Positions 42,288 through 50,825 are shown, numbered from the stretch's first letter. The stretch: DNA of 64,000 nt from Aeromonas sanarellii (GCF_000820085.1 NZ_CDBN01000050.1:62001-126000); one strand, 5' to 3'. Program-made: numbers and translations. Notes: a model not told the origin generated them from the letters alone.

Positions 42288-44369
42288 ATGATAGGCAATA
42301 GCGAACTGGAAACCCTGGGCGACAAGCTGCAAACCACGCTGGTGGAGCTGATGCGCTGCCGGGAGCGGGAGGCCAGATACCGCGAGGAGTCTCAAGCCCT
42401 GCTGTGCGGGGTGGCGACCCTGGCCGAGGCCCAGAGCCTCGAGCAGGTACTGGAGAGCCTCATCCTTGCGCTCAAGCCCTTCATCGGATTCGAACAGGCG
42501 GACGTGATCGCCTGGGAGGCCGCGTGCGGCACCACCCATCTCAGCACCCAGCCGGAAGAGGTCGGCCGCACCTGGTCGCTGACCCCGCTCTTCTCCCGGG
42601 CCATCGATGGCGACACTCTGGTCATCTACGATCCCGCCCAGTTGCCTGAGCTGGCCCCCCTGGCGGGGCTGGCGGGCTGGGCCAGCGTCATGATGACGGG
42701 CCTGCAGGGGCCGGGGTTCTCCGGCGTGCTCATCTGCCGGCACGGCTCCGCGGGCACCTTCGATCTCAAGAGCAAGGCGGCGATGCAGCGTTGCCGCCCC
42801 CTCATCTCCCAAGCGCTGGTGAACATCGCCTATCGGGCCCGACTGCAGGAGCAGGTGGATCTCAAGACCCTCGCCCTGCAGGCCAGCGAGCAGCGTTTTC
42901 GCAGTTTCGCCGCCATGGCCTCCGACTGGTTCTGGGAGACGGATCCCCTGCACAGGCTCAGCTATGTCTCCGCCCCCGGTTATCAGGGGGAGGTGCTGGC
43001 CGGTCAGGCCGGGCGCAGCCTCTACGATTTTGCCTACGACAAGCGGGATCCCGCCTGGTGCAACTACCGGCGTCTGATCGCCCGTCATCTGCCGGTTCGG
43101 GGGATCCGTGCCCAGGTGCAACTGGCAGGCGGCCCCTGCTGGATGGAGATCAATGCCGAGCCCTGCCACGATGCCCAAGGCACCTTCATCGGTTATCGGG
43201 GCACGGCGCGGGACATAGGCAGCCAGATCCGCCGGGAGCAGGAGCTGGCGCGGGCGCGGGACGATGCCGAGACGGCCAACCGTGCCAAGTCCCAATTCCT
43301 GGCCATGATGACCCACGAGATCCGCTCCCCCATGAACGCGGTGCTGGGGATGCTGGATCTGCTGCAGCACGGGCGACTCGATCCCCCTCAGCAGGCCCTG
43401 ATCGGCCATGCCACCCACTCGGCTCATCTGCTGCAGACCATCATCGACGATGTGCTCGACTTCTCGAAGATAGAGTCGCACACCCTGGCGCTGCACTGCG
43501 AACCCTTCCAGCCCGCCGAGCTGTGCCGGGCGCTGGTGGCACCTCTGCAGGCACAGGCCGGTGCCAAGGGCATCAGGCTGCACTGGCACCTGGACGAGGC
43601 GGTGCCGGCGCAGCTGCAGGGGGATGCGGTGCGCCTCTCCCAGGTGATCGGCAACCTGCTCGGGAATGCGGTGAAGTTTACCGCCGTCGGCAGCGTGCGG
43701 CTTGCGCTGGCGTGGCAGGACGACAGGCTCAGGGTGTCGGTCAGCGACACCGGGATCGGCATCTCCCCCGAGGATCAGGTGCTGCTGTTCGAGCCCTTCT
43801 ATCAGGTCGACAGCTCGGCCACCCGCCGTTTCTCCGGCTCAGGGCTTGGACTCGCCATCTGCAGGCGGCTGGTGCAGTTGATGGGCGGTGACATTCGCGT
43901 GCAGAGTACGCCGGGGCAGGGCAGCTGCTTCTGGTTCGAGTTGCCCGGGATGGCCACCCCCTGTGCCCCGGTGGCGGATCCCGCAGGCGAGGGCGGGATC
44001 ATGCCGGCACTGGATGTGCTGGTGGTGGAGGACAGCCCGGTCAATCAGCTGGTGGTGTCGCTCATGCTGGAAAAACTGGCGTGCAGGGTGAGGCTGGCGG
44101 GCAACGGGCTGGAGGCGCTGGCACGGGTCGGCGAGCGGCGACCGGATCTCATCCTGATGGACATGAGGATGCCGCAGATGGATGGGCTGGAGGCGACGCG
44201 CCGCCTGCGCGACATGGGGTGCGAGGTGCCCATAGTCGCCCTGACGGCCAATGCGATGATGGAGGACAGGGCCCGCTGTCTGGCCCAGGGCATGGACGAT
44301 TTTCTGGCCAAGCCCATCAGCCTCGCGCGACTGCGCACTTGCCTGCTCCGCCATTGCAGGAACCGTTGA
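42288..44369 (+). CDS. Hybrid sensor histidine kinase (NahK/VpsS-like)
   Basis: 693 residues, no membrane helix: N-terminal coiled region, GAF-like domain (about 35-190), PAS domain (about 205-320; FRSFAAMASDWFWETDPLHRL), HisKA with His343 (FLAMMTHEIRSPMNAVLG), HATPase (N box NLLGNAVKFTAVG; DTGIGISPEDQ; GSGLGLAICRRLV) and a C-terminal receiver with Asp625 (LILMDMRMPQMDGLEATRRL). It lacks its own Hpt, so it needs an external one such as the LuxU-like protein nearby. It is in an operon with the FIST gene, the arrangement known for nitric-oxide signalling pairs. Confidence 0.88.
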   Translation: MIGNSELETLGDKLQTTLVELMRCREREARYREESQALLCGVATLAEAQSLEQVLESLILALKPFIGFEQADVIAWEAACGTTHLSTQPEEVGRTWSLTPLFSRAIDGDTLVIYDPAQLPELAPLAGLAGWASVMMTGLQGPGFSGVLICRHGSAGTFDLKSKAAMQRCRPLISQALVNIAYRARLQEQVDLKTLALQASEQRFRSFAAMASDWFWETDPLHRLSYVSAPGYQGEVLAGQAGRSLYDFAYDKRDPAWCNYRRLIARHLPVRGIRAQVQLAGGPCWMEINAEPCHDAQGTFIGYRGTARDIGSQIRREQELARARDDAETANRAKSQFLAMMTHEIRSPMNAVLGMLDLLQHGRLDPPQQALIGHATHSAHLLQTIIDDVLDFSKIESHTLALHCEPFQPAELCRALVAPLQAQAGAKGIRLHWHLDEAVPAQLQGDAVRLSQVIGNLLGNAVKFTAVGSVRLALAWQDDRLRVSVSDTGIGISPEDQVLLFEPFYQVDSSATRRFSGSGLGLAICRRLVQLMGGDIRVQSTPGQGSCFWFELPGMATPCAPVADPAGEGGIMPALDVLVVEDSPVNQLVVSLMLEKLACRVRLAGNGLEALARVGERRPDLILMDMRMPQMDGLEATRRLRDMGCEVPIVALTANAMMEDRARCLAQGMDDFLAKPISLARLRTCLLRHCRNR

Positions 44370-44382
44370 GCCGATTCTGGGC

Positions 44383-44417
44383 AAAAAAAATGGTCAACCT
44401 GGTGGTTGACCAATTCT
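44383..44417. terminator. Terminator after the hybrid kinase, stronger on the minus strand
   Basis: TGGTCAACC-TGGT-GGTTGACCA stem. The plus-strand tail is only AATTCTTC, whereas on the minus strand eight T residues follow. It may end both the kinase mRNA and a minus-strand transcript running past the LON-domain gene. Confidence 0.7.
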
Positions 44418-44548
44418 TCAGCAAATACTGAAGAGAGCACGGGATAAATCGGGTTGTACGGTCTTACATGAAAAAGTCGTGCCAACTTTTCATAACCTGT
44501 TATTTGCGGCTGGTAGCGGAGTTATGTGTTGTTTATCGCCACCGGCGA

Positions 44549-44561
44549 TTGCAAATTGCGA
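44549..44561. repeat. TTGCAAATNGCRA motif, copy 1
   Basis: TTGCAAATTGCGA, one of three near-identical partly symmetric elements (TTGC-N5-GCRA) around the LON-domain and globin genes. Possible regulator site; not a class I can name. Confidence 0.4.
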
Positions 44562-44607
44562 ATTCACCCTTCTCATTGTAAGAATTTTCGGTCAGGATAT
44601 TCGCGTT

Positions 44608-44620
44608 TTGCAAATCGCAA
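44608..44620. repeat. TTGCAAATNGCRA motif, copy 2
   Basis: TTGCAAATCGCAA, with fully symmetric TTGC/GCAA arms, 59 bp after copy 1 and just beyond the stop of the LON-domain gene. It shares the upstream TCGCNTNT with copy 3. Confidence 0.4.
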
Positions 44621-44638
44621 TTTGACTCACTCTCTGAC

Positions 44639-45214
44639 TCACTGTGCGATCAGCCGGCGCAGAAACTGGCGCGCCGCTTCACTGTTCTGTTTGGCAATCA
44701 ACATCTGTTTTTCATAGATCGGCATGGGCAGGATCTCGAGCCAGCGCTGGCAGAGCCAGGCCGCGTCGTCGAACTGCTTGTCCGGGTAAAGTTCATCCAG
44801 TTCCGGATACTGTTCAAATACCTCCCTCAATCTGCTCACCAGCTGCTTGTCGCTGAAGTCTGAGTGGGTGCTCGGCCAGTTGGGCAGCATTTCGACCTGG
44901 GCGTGGCGCAAGCCAGAGTCATCGGTTTCCATCTCATGGATGCAAAAACGTTCCAGACCGAGCACGGTCACTCCGAGCAGGCCATCGTTGAGGGTATAGA
45001 AGTCCGTCACCTTGACCCGGGTACCGACCGGCAGGATCCGCCCGCAGGTGCCCGTGCTGGTCGCCTCCTCCATGACGATGCCAAAGCCCCGATCCTCGAT
45101 GAAGGACGCCTTGAGCATCTGGAGGTGGCGTGGCTCGAACAACCGCAGGGGCAGTTTTCCGCCTGGCAGTATGTGAGAAGGCAAGGGGAACAGTGCCAGT
45201 TGTTGAAGTTTCAT
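44639..45214 (-). CDS. LON peptidase substrate-binding (PUA-like) domain protein
   Basis: 191 residues: LQQLALFPLPSHILPGGKLPLRLFEPRHLQML is the LAN/LON N-terminal domain start, and GFGIVMEEATSTGTCGRILPVGTRVKV follows. There is no ATPase or protease part, so it is one of the stand-alone LON-substrate-domain proteins of unknown function. ATG 45214 has GGAGG 8 nt upstream. Monocistronic. Confidence 0.85.
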   Translation of the reverse strand: MKLQQLALFPLPSHILPGGKLPLRLFEPRHLQMLKASFIEDRGFGIVMEEATSTGTCGRILPVGTRVKVTDFYTLNDGLLGVTVLGLERFCIHEMETDDSGLRHAQVEMLPNWPSTHSDFSDKQLVSRLREVFEQYPELDELYPDKQFDDAAWLCQRWLEILPMPIYEKQMLIAKQNSEAARQFLRRLIAQ

Positions 45215-45526
45215 GTTCCATCCTCCGATAAGTTGCGTCTGAATATGACAATGCAGTGACCGTGCCAGAGGAGGGGGGCTGGCGGGCAATGCGGAGAGAA
45301 TGAGGAAGGCGTTGGAAAATATCCATTTAAAATCAATCTATTGAAATATCCTCTGACGAGGATGGCGAGAATGGCATGAGGGGGATTCAGGTGAGGTTGC
45401 AGGGGCTCGAACATGGCCCGTCTGCAGAATGAGGCGGTTTTCGCATATTGCAAATAGCGATCACGCAAAATGCCTGTTTAAAGACCCGTCCAGATACCTT
45501 GCGTGGTCGATGAACAGTGGCCTGGA
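45215..45526. other. 312-bp intergenic region between the LON-domain and globin genes
   Basis: It contains AT-rich promoter-like sequence for the LON-domain gene (45310-45360) and the third TTGCAAAT motif. No coding frame with natural composition was seen. Confidence 0.45.
45448..45460. repeat. TTGCAAATNGCRA motif, copy 3
   Basis: TTGCAAATAGCGA within TCGCATATTGCAAATAGCGA. It lies upstream of the LON-domain gene and downstream of the globin gene. Confidence 0.4.
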
Positions 45527-45952
45527 TCAGGCGATGGATTCGGAGTGCTGGCTCAAGCCTTCCTGCATCAGGGCGGCGATCTCGTCATACATCTGTGACC
45601 AGGCGTCGGCCAGCTCAGGAGTGAAGTTGCTTCCCAGGCGGCGCGCCAGCACCAGGGTCAGCGCCTGCTTCAGGAGGGCGAACTGGTGTGGCTGCACGTT
45701 GAATTTCTGATGCCGTCTGCCGAGATCCCGGATGATGAAGCCCAGGGCATCCAGCTGATCCAGGCTGGTGATGACGGTATTCAGGGTGTCGGAGACCTTG
45801 GCGACGGGCAGATCGGGGTGCTGGGGGAAGAGGGCCTGCAATTCCGGCGACAGCCGGAACAACTCCTCATATACCTCCTGAACATAGGTGTTGCTCAGGG
45901 CGGTCACCTTGCCCCAGGCCCGCTGTACCAGTTCAATCTGTCCGGAAGTCAT
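45527..45952 (-). CDS. Single-domain bacterial globin (Vgb/Hmp-globin-like)
   Basis: 141 residues with the globin fold of flavohemoglobin N-termini: QIELVQRAWGKVTALSNTYV, FRLSPELQALFPQHPDL, a proximal His in GRRHQKFNVQPHQFALL, and LADAWSQMYDEIAALMQEG. No reductase domain follows, so it binds O2 or NO without its own electron donor. Its position between a NosP-like system and narQP suggests a role in NO or low-oxygen physiology; this is inference. Confidence 0.87.
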   Translation of the reverse strand: MTSGQIELVQRAWGKVTALSNTYVQEVYEELFRLSPELQALFPQHPDLPVAKVSDTLNTVITSLDQLDALGFIIRDLGRRHQKFNVQPHQFALLKQALTLVLARRLGSNFTPELADAWSQMYDEIAALMQEGLSQHSESIA

Positions 45953-46098
45953 GGGGTCTCTCCTCAGTGCGCTGTGCCATGCCCAGAAGATAATAATTCA
46001 TTTGCTCAATAAGGTGCAGCGCAGTCGTGCCGCCAGGGGCGGGCGAGGAGGGGCCAGCAAGGGCGCACTGGGCTGCCTTGCTGGCTCGGGACGGAGAA

Positions 46099-46737
46099 TC
46101 AGTTGCGCTGCTCCAGGTACATGACCGCCGCCTCCACGCGGCTCTGGGCTTCCAGCTTCTTGAGCAGGCTCTTGACGTGTACCTTGACGGTGCCTTCCGA
46201 GATGTGGAGCACGGAGGCCACCTGCTTGTTGGAGAGCCCCTTGGCAATTTCGCGCATGATCTGCATCTCGCGGCGGGTCAGGCTCTCCAGCTTCTGTTGC
46301 AGGTGATCCAGCTCGTAGATGTTCTCGAGGTAGGGGCGCAGCGGCTCACTCAGGATCTGCTTGCCGGTCATGACATCCGCCAGCTGGGCCAGCAGCATGT
46401 CGGGCTCGGTGTCCTTGAGCAGATAGCCGTCGGCGCCGGCCTTGAGCAGGGCCACCACGTCCTGGCGGGCATCGGAGACGGTCAGGATCACCACGCGGGA
46501 GGTGATCTCCTCGGCCCGCAGCGCCTTCAGGGTATCGAGTCCCGACAGGCCCTTCATGTTGAGATCGAGCAGGATGAGGTCCGGTTCGGACTCCTTGGCC
46601 ATGGCCACGGCATCGGTGCCGTTGGACGCCTCGCCGACCACGTCGATGTTATCTTCCAATTCCAGCAGTTGCACAATTCCCTTGCGCATCAGGGGGTGAT
46701 CATCTACGACCAGAACACTGTATTTCATCTCGTCCAT
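46099..46737 (-). CDS. narP: Nitrate/nitrite response regulator NarP
   Basis: 212 residues. Receiver domain (YSVLVVDDHPLMRKGIVQLL; phosphoacceptor in LILLDLNMKGLSGLDTLKAL) and a LuxR-type HTH (SLTRREMQIMREIAKGLSNK; LHISEGTVKVHVKSLLKKLE). Of the NarL/NarP group; called NarP because it pairs with a NarQ-like sensor and sits near nap. The ATG overlaps the narQ stop by one base (TGATG). Confidence 0.88.
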   Translation of the reverse strand: MDEMKYSVLVVDDHPLMRKGIVQLLELEDNIDVVGEASNGTDAVAMAKESEPDLILLDLNMKGLSGLDTLKALRAEEITSRVVILTVSDARQDVVALLKAGADGYLLKDTEPDMLLAQLADVMTGKQILSEPLRPYLENIYELDHLQQKLESLTRREMQIMREIAKGLSNKQVASVLHISEGTVKVHVKSLLKKLEAQSRVEAAVMYLEQRN

Positions 46738-48449
46738 CAGGCATCTCTTGTTAGGCTGGTGGGAAAGGTCAGGTGTACGCGGGTGCCCCCGGAAGGCGGC
46801 TCACTGATGGTCAGCTGGCCGTGCAATTTGCTGGCGCGTTCATTCATGATGCTGAGACCGTAGTGATTGACCGCCGAGTTTGCGCCCCTTATTCCGACAC
46901 CGTCGTCTGCAATCTGAACCTGGATGTTACCATCAGCCAGGGTCTCACAGCTAACGTCAATGCGCCGGGCATTGGCATGCTTGATGGCATTGAGCACTGC
47001 CTCACGGATCAGCTGCAGGATGTGAATGTGCTGTCCCGCCTCGAGATCGGTATCCGTCAGTCCGTACTGGAGCCCGATCTCGGCCCGGGTCTGGGGCTTG
47101 AGCTGTTCCAGCATGACGCCGATGGCTTCACCCAGGTTGGCGTCGCCGATGCTCAGGCGGAAGGTGCCGAGCAGTTCGCGCAATTGGGTGTAGGCGTTGC
47201 CGAGCCCCTCGTCGATCTGCTGCATGGCCGCTTCGGCCTTGACGGTATCCCCCTTGGCAAAGGAGCGCTTGAGCAGGGTGGACTGGATCTTCAGGTAGGA
47301 GAGCGCCTGGGCAAGGGAGTCGTGCAGCTCCCTGGCTATGACGGCCCGCTCCTCCATCAGCAGCAGGCGCTGGTGTTGCAGCAGGGTCTGATCCTTGTGC
47401 AGCACCTGGGCCAGCAACATGGAGAAGTTCTTCATCAGCCGCTCGTCGACGGGATGGTCGCTTATCATGTCGAGCCGACCGTACTCCTCCTCGTCCATCT
47501 GCAGGTAGAAGCTCACCACGGCCTCGAGATCGCCGGGCCACCCCTTGCGCCCCGTGATGTAGACCGGCATGGCATTGTGCTCGAAGCGGGTCAGCCGGAT
47601 GTAGTCGATGTGCTGGTGGGCGGCAGCCCGCTCCAGCAGTTTTTGCAGGGTGCGGCGGCTGAGCGGCGCCGCGTGCAGTTTCTGGGCGGTGGAATAGAGG
47701 AAGGAGAGGGTGTCGTTGGCCTGTTGCAGCTTGGCGGTCTTCTCCTCCACCTTGCTCTCCAGCTCCCGGTAGAGCTTGCCGAGTTCCGCGGCCATGGTGG
47801 CAAACGCCCCCGACAGCTCCCCCAGTTCGTTTTCACAGTGGGGGGGCAGGGTCAGATCGAACTCCTGGCGCTGGATCTGGCGGGCGCAATAGACCAGCTG
47901 ATTGAGCGGTGCCACCACCTGCTGGCGCGTGAAGCGCACCGTGCACCAGGCGATGGTGATGATGGCGAGCAGGCCGAGTCCCTCGGCCAGGGCCAGCATG
48001 CGCACCTTGAACTCCACGTGGTACTGCATCTGGTTGACGAAGTCGTCGATGGCGGCGACGAACTGCTCCGTGTTGTCGGTGTAGCGGCTGGGGGTGGCGT
48101 TCTCGATGTGCTCGCGCATCCTCTGCCATTGCAGCAGCACCTCGCCGTAGGTGCGGCGCAGGGAGGCGGGCGTGATCCAGCGCTGGGTCTCCTGCAGCTC
48201 GGGGGCATTGAGGGTCTGCTCGAACTGGGCGAGCCGGCCGAGCACGACCTGATCCTTCTCGATTTCATAGGCCATCCGGTAGGCCTGCATGCGCAATGAG
48301 CCCGACAGGTTGATGGCTTTGGCGTCCGGCACCGAATAGAAGAGGGTGACCATGGCCACCAGGGCGATCAGGCTGGCCATGAACAGGATCAGCACCATGG
48401 CGCGACCGATGGCGCTGCTGACCGACTGCACTCTGAACCATTTTCCCAT
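46737..48449 (-). CDS. narQ: Nitrate/nitrite sensor kinase NarQ
   Basis: 570 residues: first membrane helix (AMVLILFMASLIALVAMV), a periplasmic P-box (NLSGSLRMQAYRMAYEIEKD) that binds nitrate, second helix (GLGLLAIITIAWCTV), HAMP, a central module without the cysteine cluster of NarX, HisKA_3 (EERAVIARELHDSLAQALSY) and HATPase (AVLNAIKHANA; DDGVGI). The missing Cys cluster favours NarQ over NarX. Co-transcribed with narP, divergent from moaA. Confidence 0.9.
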   Translation of the reverse strand: MGKWFRVQSVSSAIGRAMVLILFMASLIALVAMVTLFYSVPDAKAINLSGSLRMQAYRMAYEIEKDQVVLGRLAQFEQTLNAPELQETQRWITPASLRRTYGEVLLQWQRMREHIENATPSRYTDNTEQFVAAIDDFVNQMQYHVEFKVRMLALAEGLGLLAIITIAWCTVRFTRQQVVAPLNQLVYCARQIQRQEFDLTLPPHCENELGELSGAFATMAAELGKLYRELESKVEEKTAKLQQANDTLSFLYSTAQKLHAAPLSRRTLQKLLERAAAHQHIDYIRLTRFEHNAMPVYITGRKGWPGDLEAVVSFYLQMDEEEYGRLDMISDHPVDERLMKNFSMLLAQVLHKDQTLLQHQRLLLMEERAVIARELHDSLAQALSYLKIQSTLLKRSFAKGDTVKAEAAMQQIDEGLGNAYTQLRELLGTFRLSIGDANLGEAIGVMLEQLKPQTRAEIGLQYGLTDTDLEAGQHIHILQLIREAVLNAIKHANARRIDVSCETLADGNIQVQIADDGVGIRGANSAVNHYGLSIMNERASKLHGQLTISEPPSGGTRVHLTFPTSLTRDA

Positions 48450-48514
48450 GCCGACTGGCTCCCCTTACACCGATGAAGACCCCACAAAGTAGCATGGGAG
48501 TGTACTCCAAGTTG

Positions 48515-48523
48515 TGCTAGCAT
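48515..48523 (+). promoter_or_regulatory. Extended -10 promoter element of moaA
   Basis: TGCTAGCAT fits an extended -10 (TGn-TAGCAT). The predicted start of transcription near 48530 leaves a leader of about 125 nt matching the Moco RNA motif. Confidence 0.5.
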
Positions 48524-48529
48524 CGAAAA

Positions 48530-48652
48530 ACTAGATGAACTCCGAGCGGTTTTGCCTAAGTCATTGAGATAGGGGGAGATCGCCGTCAGCCGATGTTCGA
48601 GCTGAAAGGGTCAGGAAAGAAATGCCCTGGCCTCCCGTATTTGGAAAGGTGT
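48530..48652 (+). ncRNA. Molybdenum cofactor (Moco) riboswitch
   Basis: The leader of moaA matches the E. coli Moco RNA motif. Its 3' part has GGAAAGAAATG, GCCTCCCGTATTTGGAAAGG and TG just before the start, almost base-for-base like the E. coli moaA leader as I remember it, and an upstream GGGGGAGATCGCC segment can pair. The RNA senses Moco (or the tungsten analogue) and reduces moaA translation when cofactor is plentiful; the AAAGG at the 3' end is also the ribosome-binding site. Confidence 0.88.
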
Positions 48653-48654
48653 TT

Positions 48655-49638
48655 ATGTTGCCACTTGAAGATGGTTTTTCCCGTCGCTTTTACTATTTGC
48701 GCCTGTCGGTCACCGACGTGTGCAATTTTCGTTGTACCTACTGCCTGCCGGACGGCTATCGCCCCTCGGAGGCGCGCAAGTCCTTTCTCTCCCTGGAGGA
48801 GATCCGCCGCGTCGTCTCCGGCTTTGCCGCCATGGGGACGCGCAAGGTGCGTCTGACCGGTGGCGAGCCCTCCCTGCGCCGCGACTTCACCGCCATCATA
48901 GAGACGGTCGCCAGTACGCCCGGCATCGAGAAGGTGGCCATGACCACCAACGGCTACCGCCTGAAGGAGCGGGCCCGGGAGTGGTTCGATGCGGGGCTGA
49001 CCGCCCTCAACGTCAGCGTCGACAGCCTGGATCCCCGCCAGTTTCACCAGATCACCGGCGAGAACAAGCTGGCGGAGGTGATGGCGGGCATAGACGCTGC
49101 CCTGGCCGTCGGCTTCAAGTCGGTCAAGATCAATGCGGTCTTGCTCAAGGGGCTCAACGACCACCAGCTGGATGCCTTCCTGGCCTGGATCCGGGACAAA
49201 CCCATCGAGCTGCGATTCATCGAGCTGATGCAGACCGGCGAGATGGACACCCTGTTTCGCGACCGCCACACCAGCGGGGATCTCATCAAGCAGCGCTTGC
49301 TGGAGACGGGCTGGGTACAGCAGCTGCGCGGCCCGGACGACGGCCCCGCCCAGGTGTTTATGCATCCTGAGTCAATGGGGGGAGTGGGGCTCATCATGCC
49401 CTACAGCAAGGACTTCTGCGCCGGCTGCAACCGGCTGCGGGTCTCCTCCGTGGGCAAGCTGCACCTGTGTCTCTTTGGTGACAACGGGGTGGAGTTGCGG
49501 GATCTGCTGACGGCCGACGACCAGCAGGAGGCGCTGCAGTGGCGGATCCGCCAGGCGCTGACCGGCAAGGCCGCCACCCACCGCCTGCACGACGGCAATG
49601 CGGGCATGACCCCCCACCTGGCCTCCATCGGCGGCTGA
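48655..49638 (+). CDS. moaA: GTP 3',8-cyclase MoaA (radical SAM)
   Basis: 327 residues. The N-terminal radical-SAM cluster is [20 protein letters not shown] and [20 protein letters not shown] follow; the C-terminal second cluster ligands are in [11 protein letters not shown] and CLFGDNG; it ends with the conserved GG. It converts GTP to 3',8-cyclo-dihydro-GTP, the first step of Moco synthesis. ATG 48655 follows the riboswitch. In this organism nap separates moaA from moaBCDE. Confidence 0.96.
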   Translation: MLPLEDGFSRRFYYLRLSVTDVCNFRCTYCLPDGYRPSEARKSFLSLEEIRRVVSGFAAMGTRKVRLTGGEPSLRRDFTAIIETVASTPGIEKVAMTTNGYRLKERAREWFDAGLTALNVSVDSLDPRQFHQITGENKLAEVMAGIDAALAVGFKSVKINAVLLKGLNDHQLDAFLAWIRDKPIELRFIELMQTGEMDTLFRDRHTSGDLIKQRLLETGWVQQLRGPDDGPAQVFMHPESMGGVGLIMPYSKDFCAGCNRLRVSSVGKLHLCLFGDNGVELRDLLTADDQQEALQWRIRQALTGKAATHRLHDGNAGMTPHLASIGG

Positions 49639-49734
49639 CCCCGATCGCCAGGCCCAAATGGCCAGCGATTAATTAGCAATCCTCACATAGGGGTAATTTG
49701 CCTTGCCCCTGTCTTGCCTAATTGCGCCAAGGGT

Positions 49735-49824
49735 TTGATCCAGCGCAAGAATCCCCCCTGTTTATCCCCCAGGTGGTATATCACTGGACTTGTGAGAGTC
49801 GCAATATACACCCACGCTTATAAT
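49735..49824 (+). promoter_or_regulatory. nap promoter region with FNR-like site
   Basis: TTGAT-CCAG-CGCAA (49735-49748) has a perfect 5' FNR half-site and a partial 3' one. A perfect -10 hexamer TATAAT is at 49819-49824 and a possible second -10 (TATATC) at 49777-49782. A NarL/NarP-like heptamer complement (AGGGGTA) is at 49689-49695. Control by FNR and NarP is expected for nap in enteric bacteria; the sites here are inferred by eye. Confidence 0.5.
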
Positions 49825-49888
49825 TGGTATTAAAAATGCCAGTCACGGGATCCGCGCAGGGGGTCTCCCCCTGTGAAGAGGAGTCGAT

Positions 49889-50398
49889 ATGGCCGATGGG
49901 ATCAATCTGTCACGCCGCGGCCTGTTTCGAGGACGCCTGAGTACTCCCAAGCCCGGGGTACAACTGCCCTGGTCCGTCTCCTGGGACGAGTTCGTGGCCG
50001 ACTGCACCCGCTGCGGCGACTGTCTGGCCGCTTGTCCGGAGCAGATCCTGGTGAAGGGGGACGGCGGCTTTCCCACGGTCGACTTTCTGCGTGGCGAATG
50101 CACCTTCTGCGCCGAGTGCGTCGACGTCTGCCAGGCGCCGGTGTTCCGACCGACGACCCAGACACCCTGGGAGTATGTGGCTCATATCGAGGCCGGTTGC
50201 CTGGCCAGTGCCCAGGTCTTCTGCCAGCGTTGCCAGGACAGCTGCGAGCAGCAGGCCATCCGTTTTTCCCCCCAGCTGGGGCGAGTGCCGACCCCCAGCG
50301 TCCATACCGAGTCGTGCAACGGCTGCGGTGCCTGCGTGGCGGATTGCCCGGTCGGCAGTATCAGGATGGGTCTCCCTCACGACGGGGGACCGAGATGA
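49889..50398 (+). CDS. napF: Ferredoxin-type protein NapF
   Basis: 169 residues with clustered cysteines for about four [4Fe-4S] centres: CTRCGDCLAACPE, CTFCAECVDVCQ, a CQRCQDSCEQQA pair and CNGCGACVADCP. NapF is cytoplasmic and helps NapA maturation or cluster insertion. AGAGGAG precedes the ATG. It is the first gene of napFDAGHBC; its stop overlaps napD (ATGA). Confidence 0.93.
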   Translation: MADGINLSRRGLFRGRLSTPKPGVQLPWSVSWDEFVADCTRCGDCLAACPEQILVKGDGGFPTVDFLRGECTFCAECVDVCQAPVFRPTTQTPWEYVAHIEAGCLASAQVFCQRCQDSCEQQAIRFSPQLGRVPTPSVHTESCNGCGACVADCPVGSIRMGLPHDGGPR

Positions 50399-50697
50399 CA
50401 CAAGAGACGAGCCAGTTGGAAAGCAGCGAGATGAAGCGAGAAGAGTTCCACGTATCCAGCCTGGTGGTGCTGGCCCAGCCCTCCCGGCGTCACCAGCTTG
50501 CCGAGGAGATCGCGACCCTGGAGGGGGCCGAGATCCACGCCGTCAGCGAGGAGGGCAAGCTGGTGGTCACCCTGGAGGGGCCGAGCCAGCGTCCCATCAT
50601 GGCGGCCATCGATGCCATCAATGGGATGCAGGGGGTGCTCTCTGCCTCCCTCATCTACCACCAGTTCGATGAAGCCGACGCCGAGGGCAGGGAATAG
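50395..50697 (+). CDS. napD: NapA signal-peptide chaperone NapD
   Basis: 100 residues. FHVSSLVVLAQPSRRHQLAEE, EEGKLVVTLEGPSQRPIMAA and INGMQGVLSASLIYHQFDE match NapD, the small chaperone that binds the NapA Tat signal peptide and prevents premature export. It overlaps napF by 4 nt. Confidence 0.92.
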   Translation: MTQETSQLESSEMKREEFHVSSLVVLAQPSRRHQLAEEIATLEGAEIHAVSEEGKLVVTLEGPSQRPIMAAIDAINGMQGVLSASLIYHQFDEADAEGRE

Positions 50698-50722
50698 AGA
50701 GCCAGGAGGCCGGGGCTGCAAG

Positions 50723-50803
50723 GTTCACGAGGCCGATGAAAGCAATAAAAGCGCCATGGAGCTGAGCCAGCGCGGCTCGTCACAATGGCTGTCATTGATG
50801 TGA
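50723..50803 (+). repeat. Degenerate copies of the napD tail and napA head in the napD-napA spacer
   Basis: The spacer contains an in-frame segment whose first half (VHEADES) resembles the NapD C-terminus (FDEADAE), joined to a second half starting MELSQRG that resembles the NapA start MKLSRRD. CATG(G/A)AGCTGAG is shared at 50755 and 50825. The arrangement differs from a simple tandem duplication because tail copy and head copy are fused in this order. Confidence 0.4.
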
Positions 50804-50825
50804 TTAAGCAATGCGAGGATATGTC

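Noticed and set aside
46737..48449. Assignment of the sensor as NarX
   Set aside because: The central module lacks the cysteine cluster of NarX; the length and partner fit NarQ.
48655..49638. An intact moaABCDE operon
   Set aside because: moaA is separated from moaB by the nap operon and its terminator.
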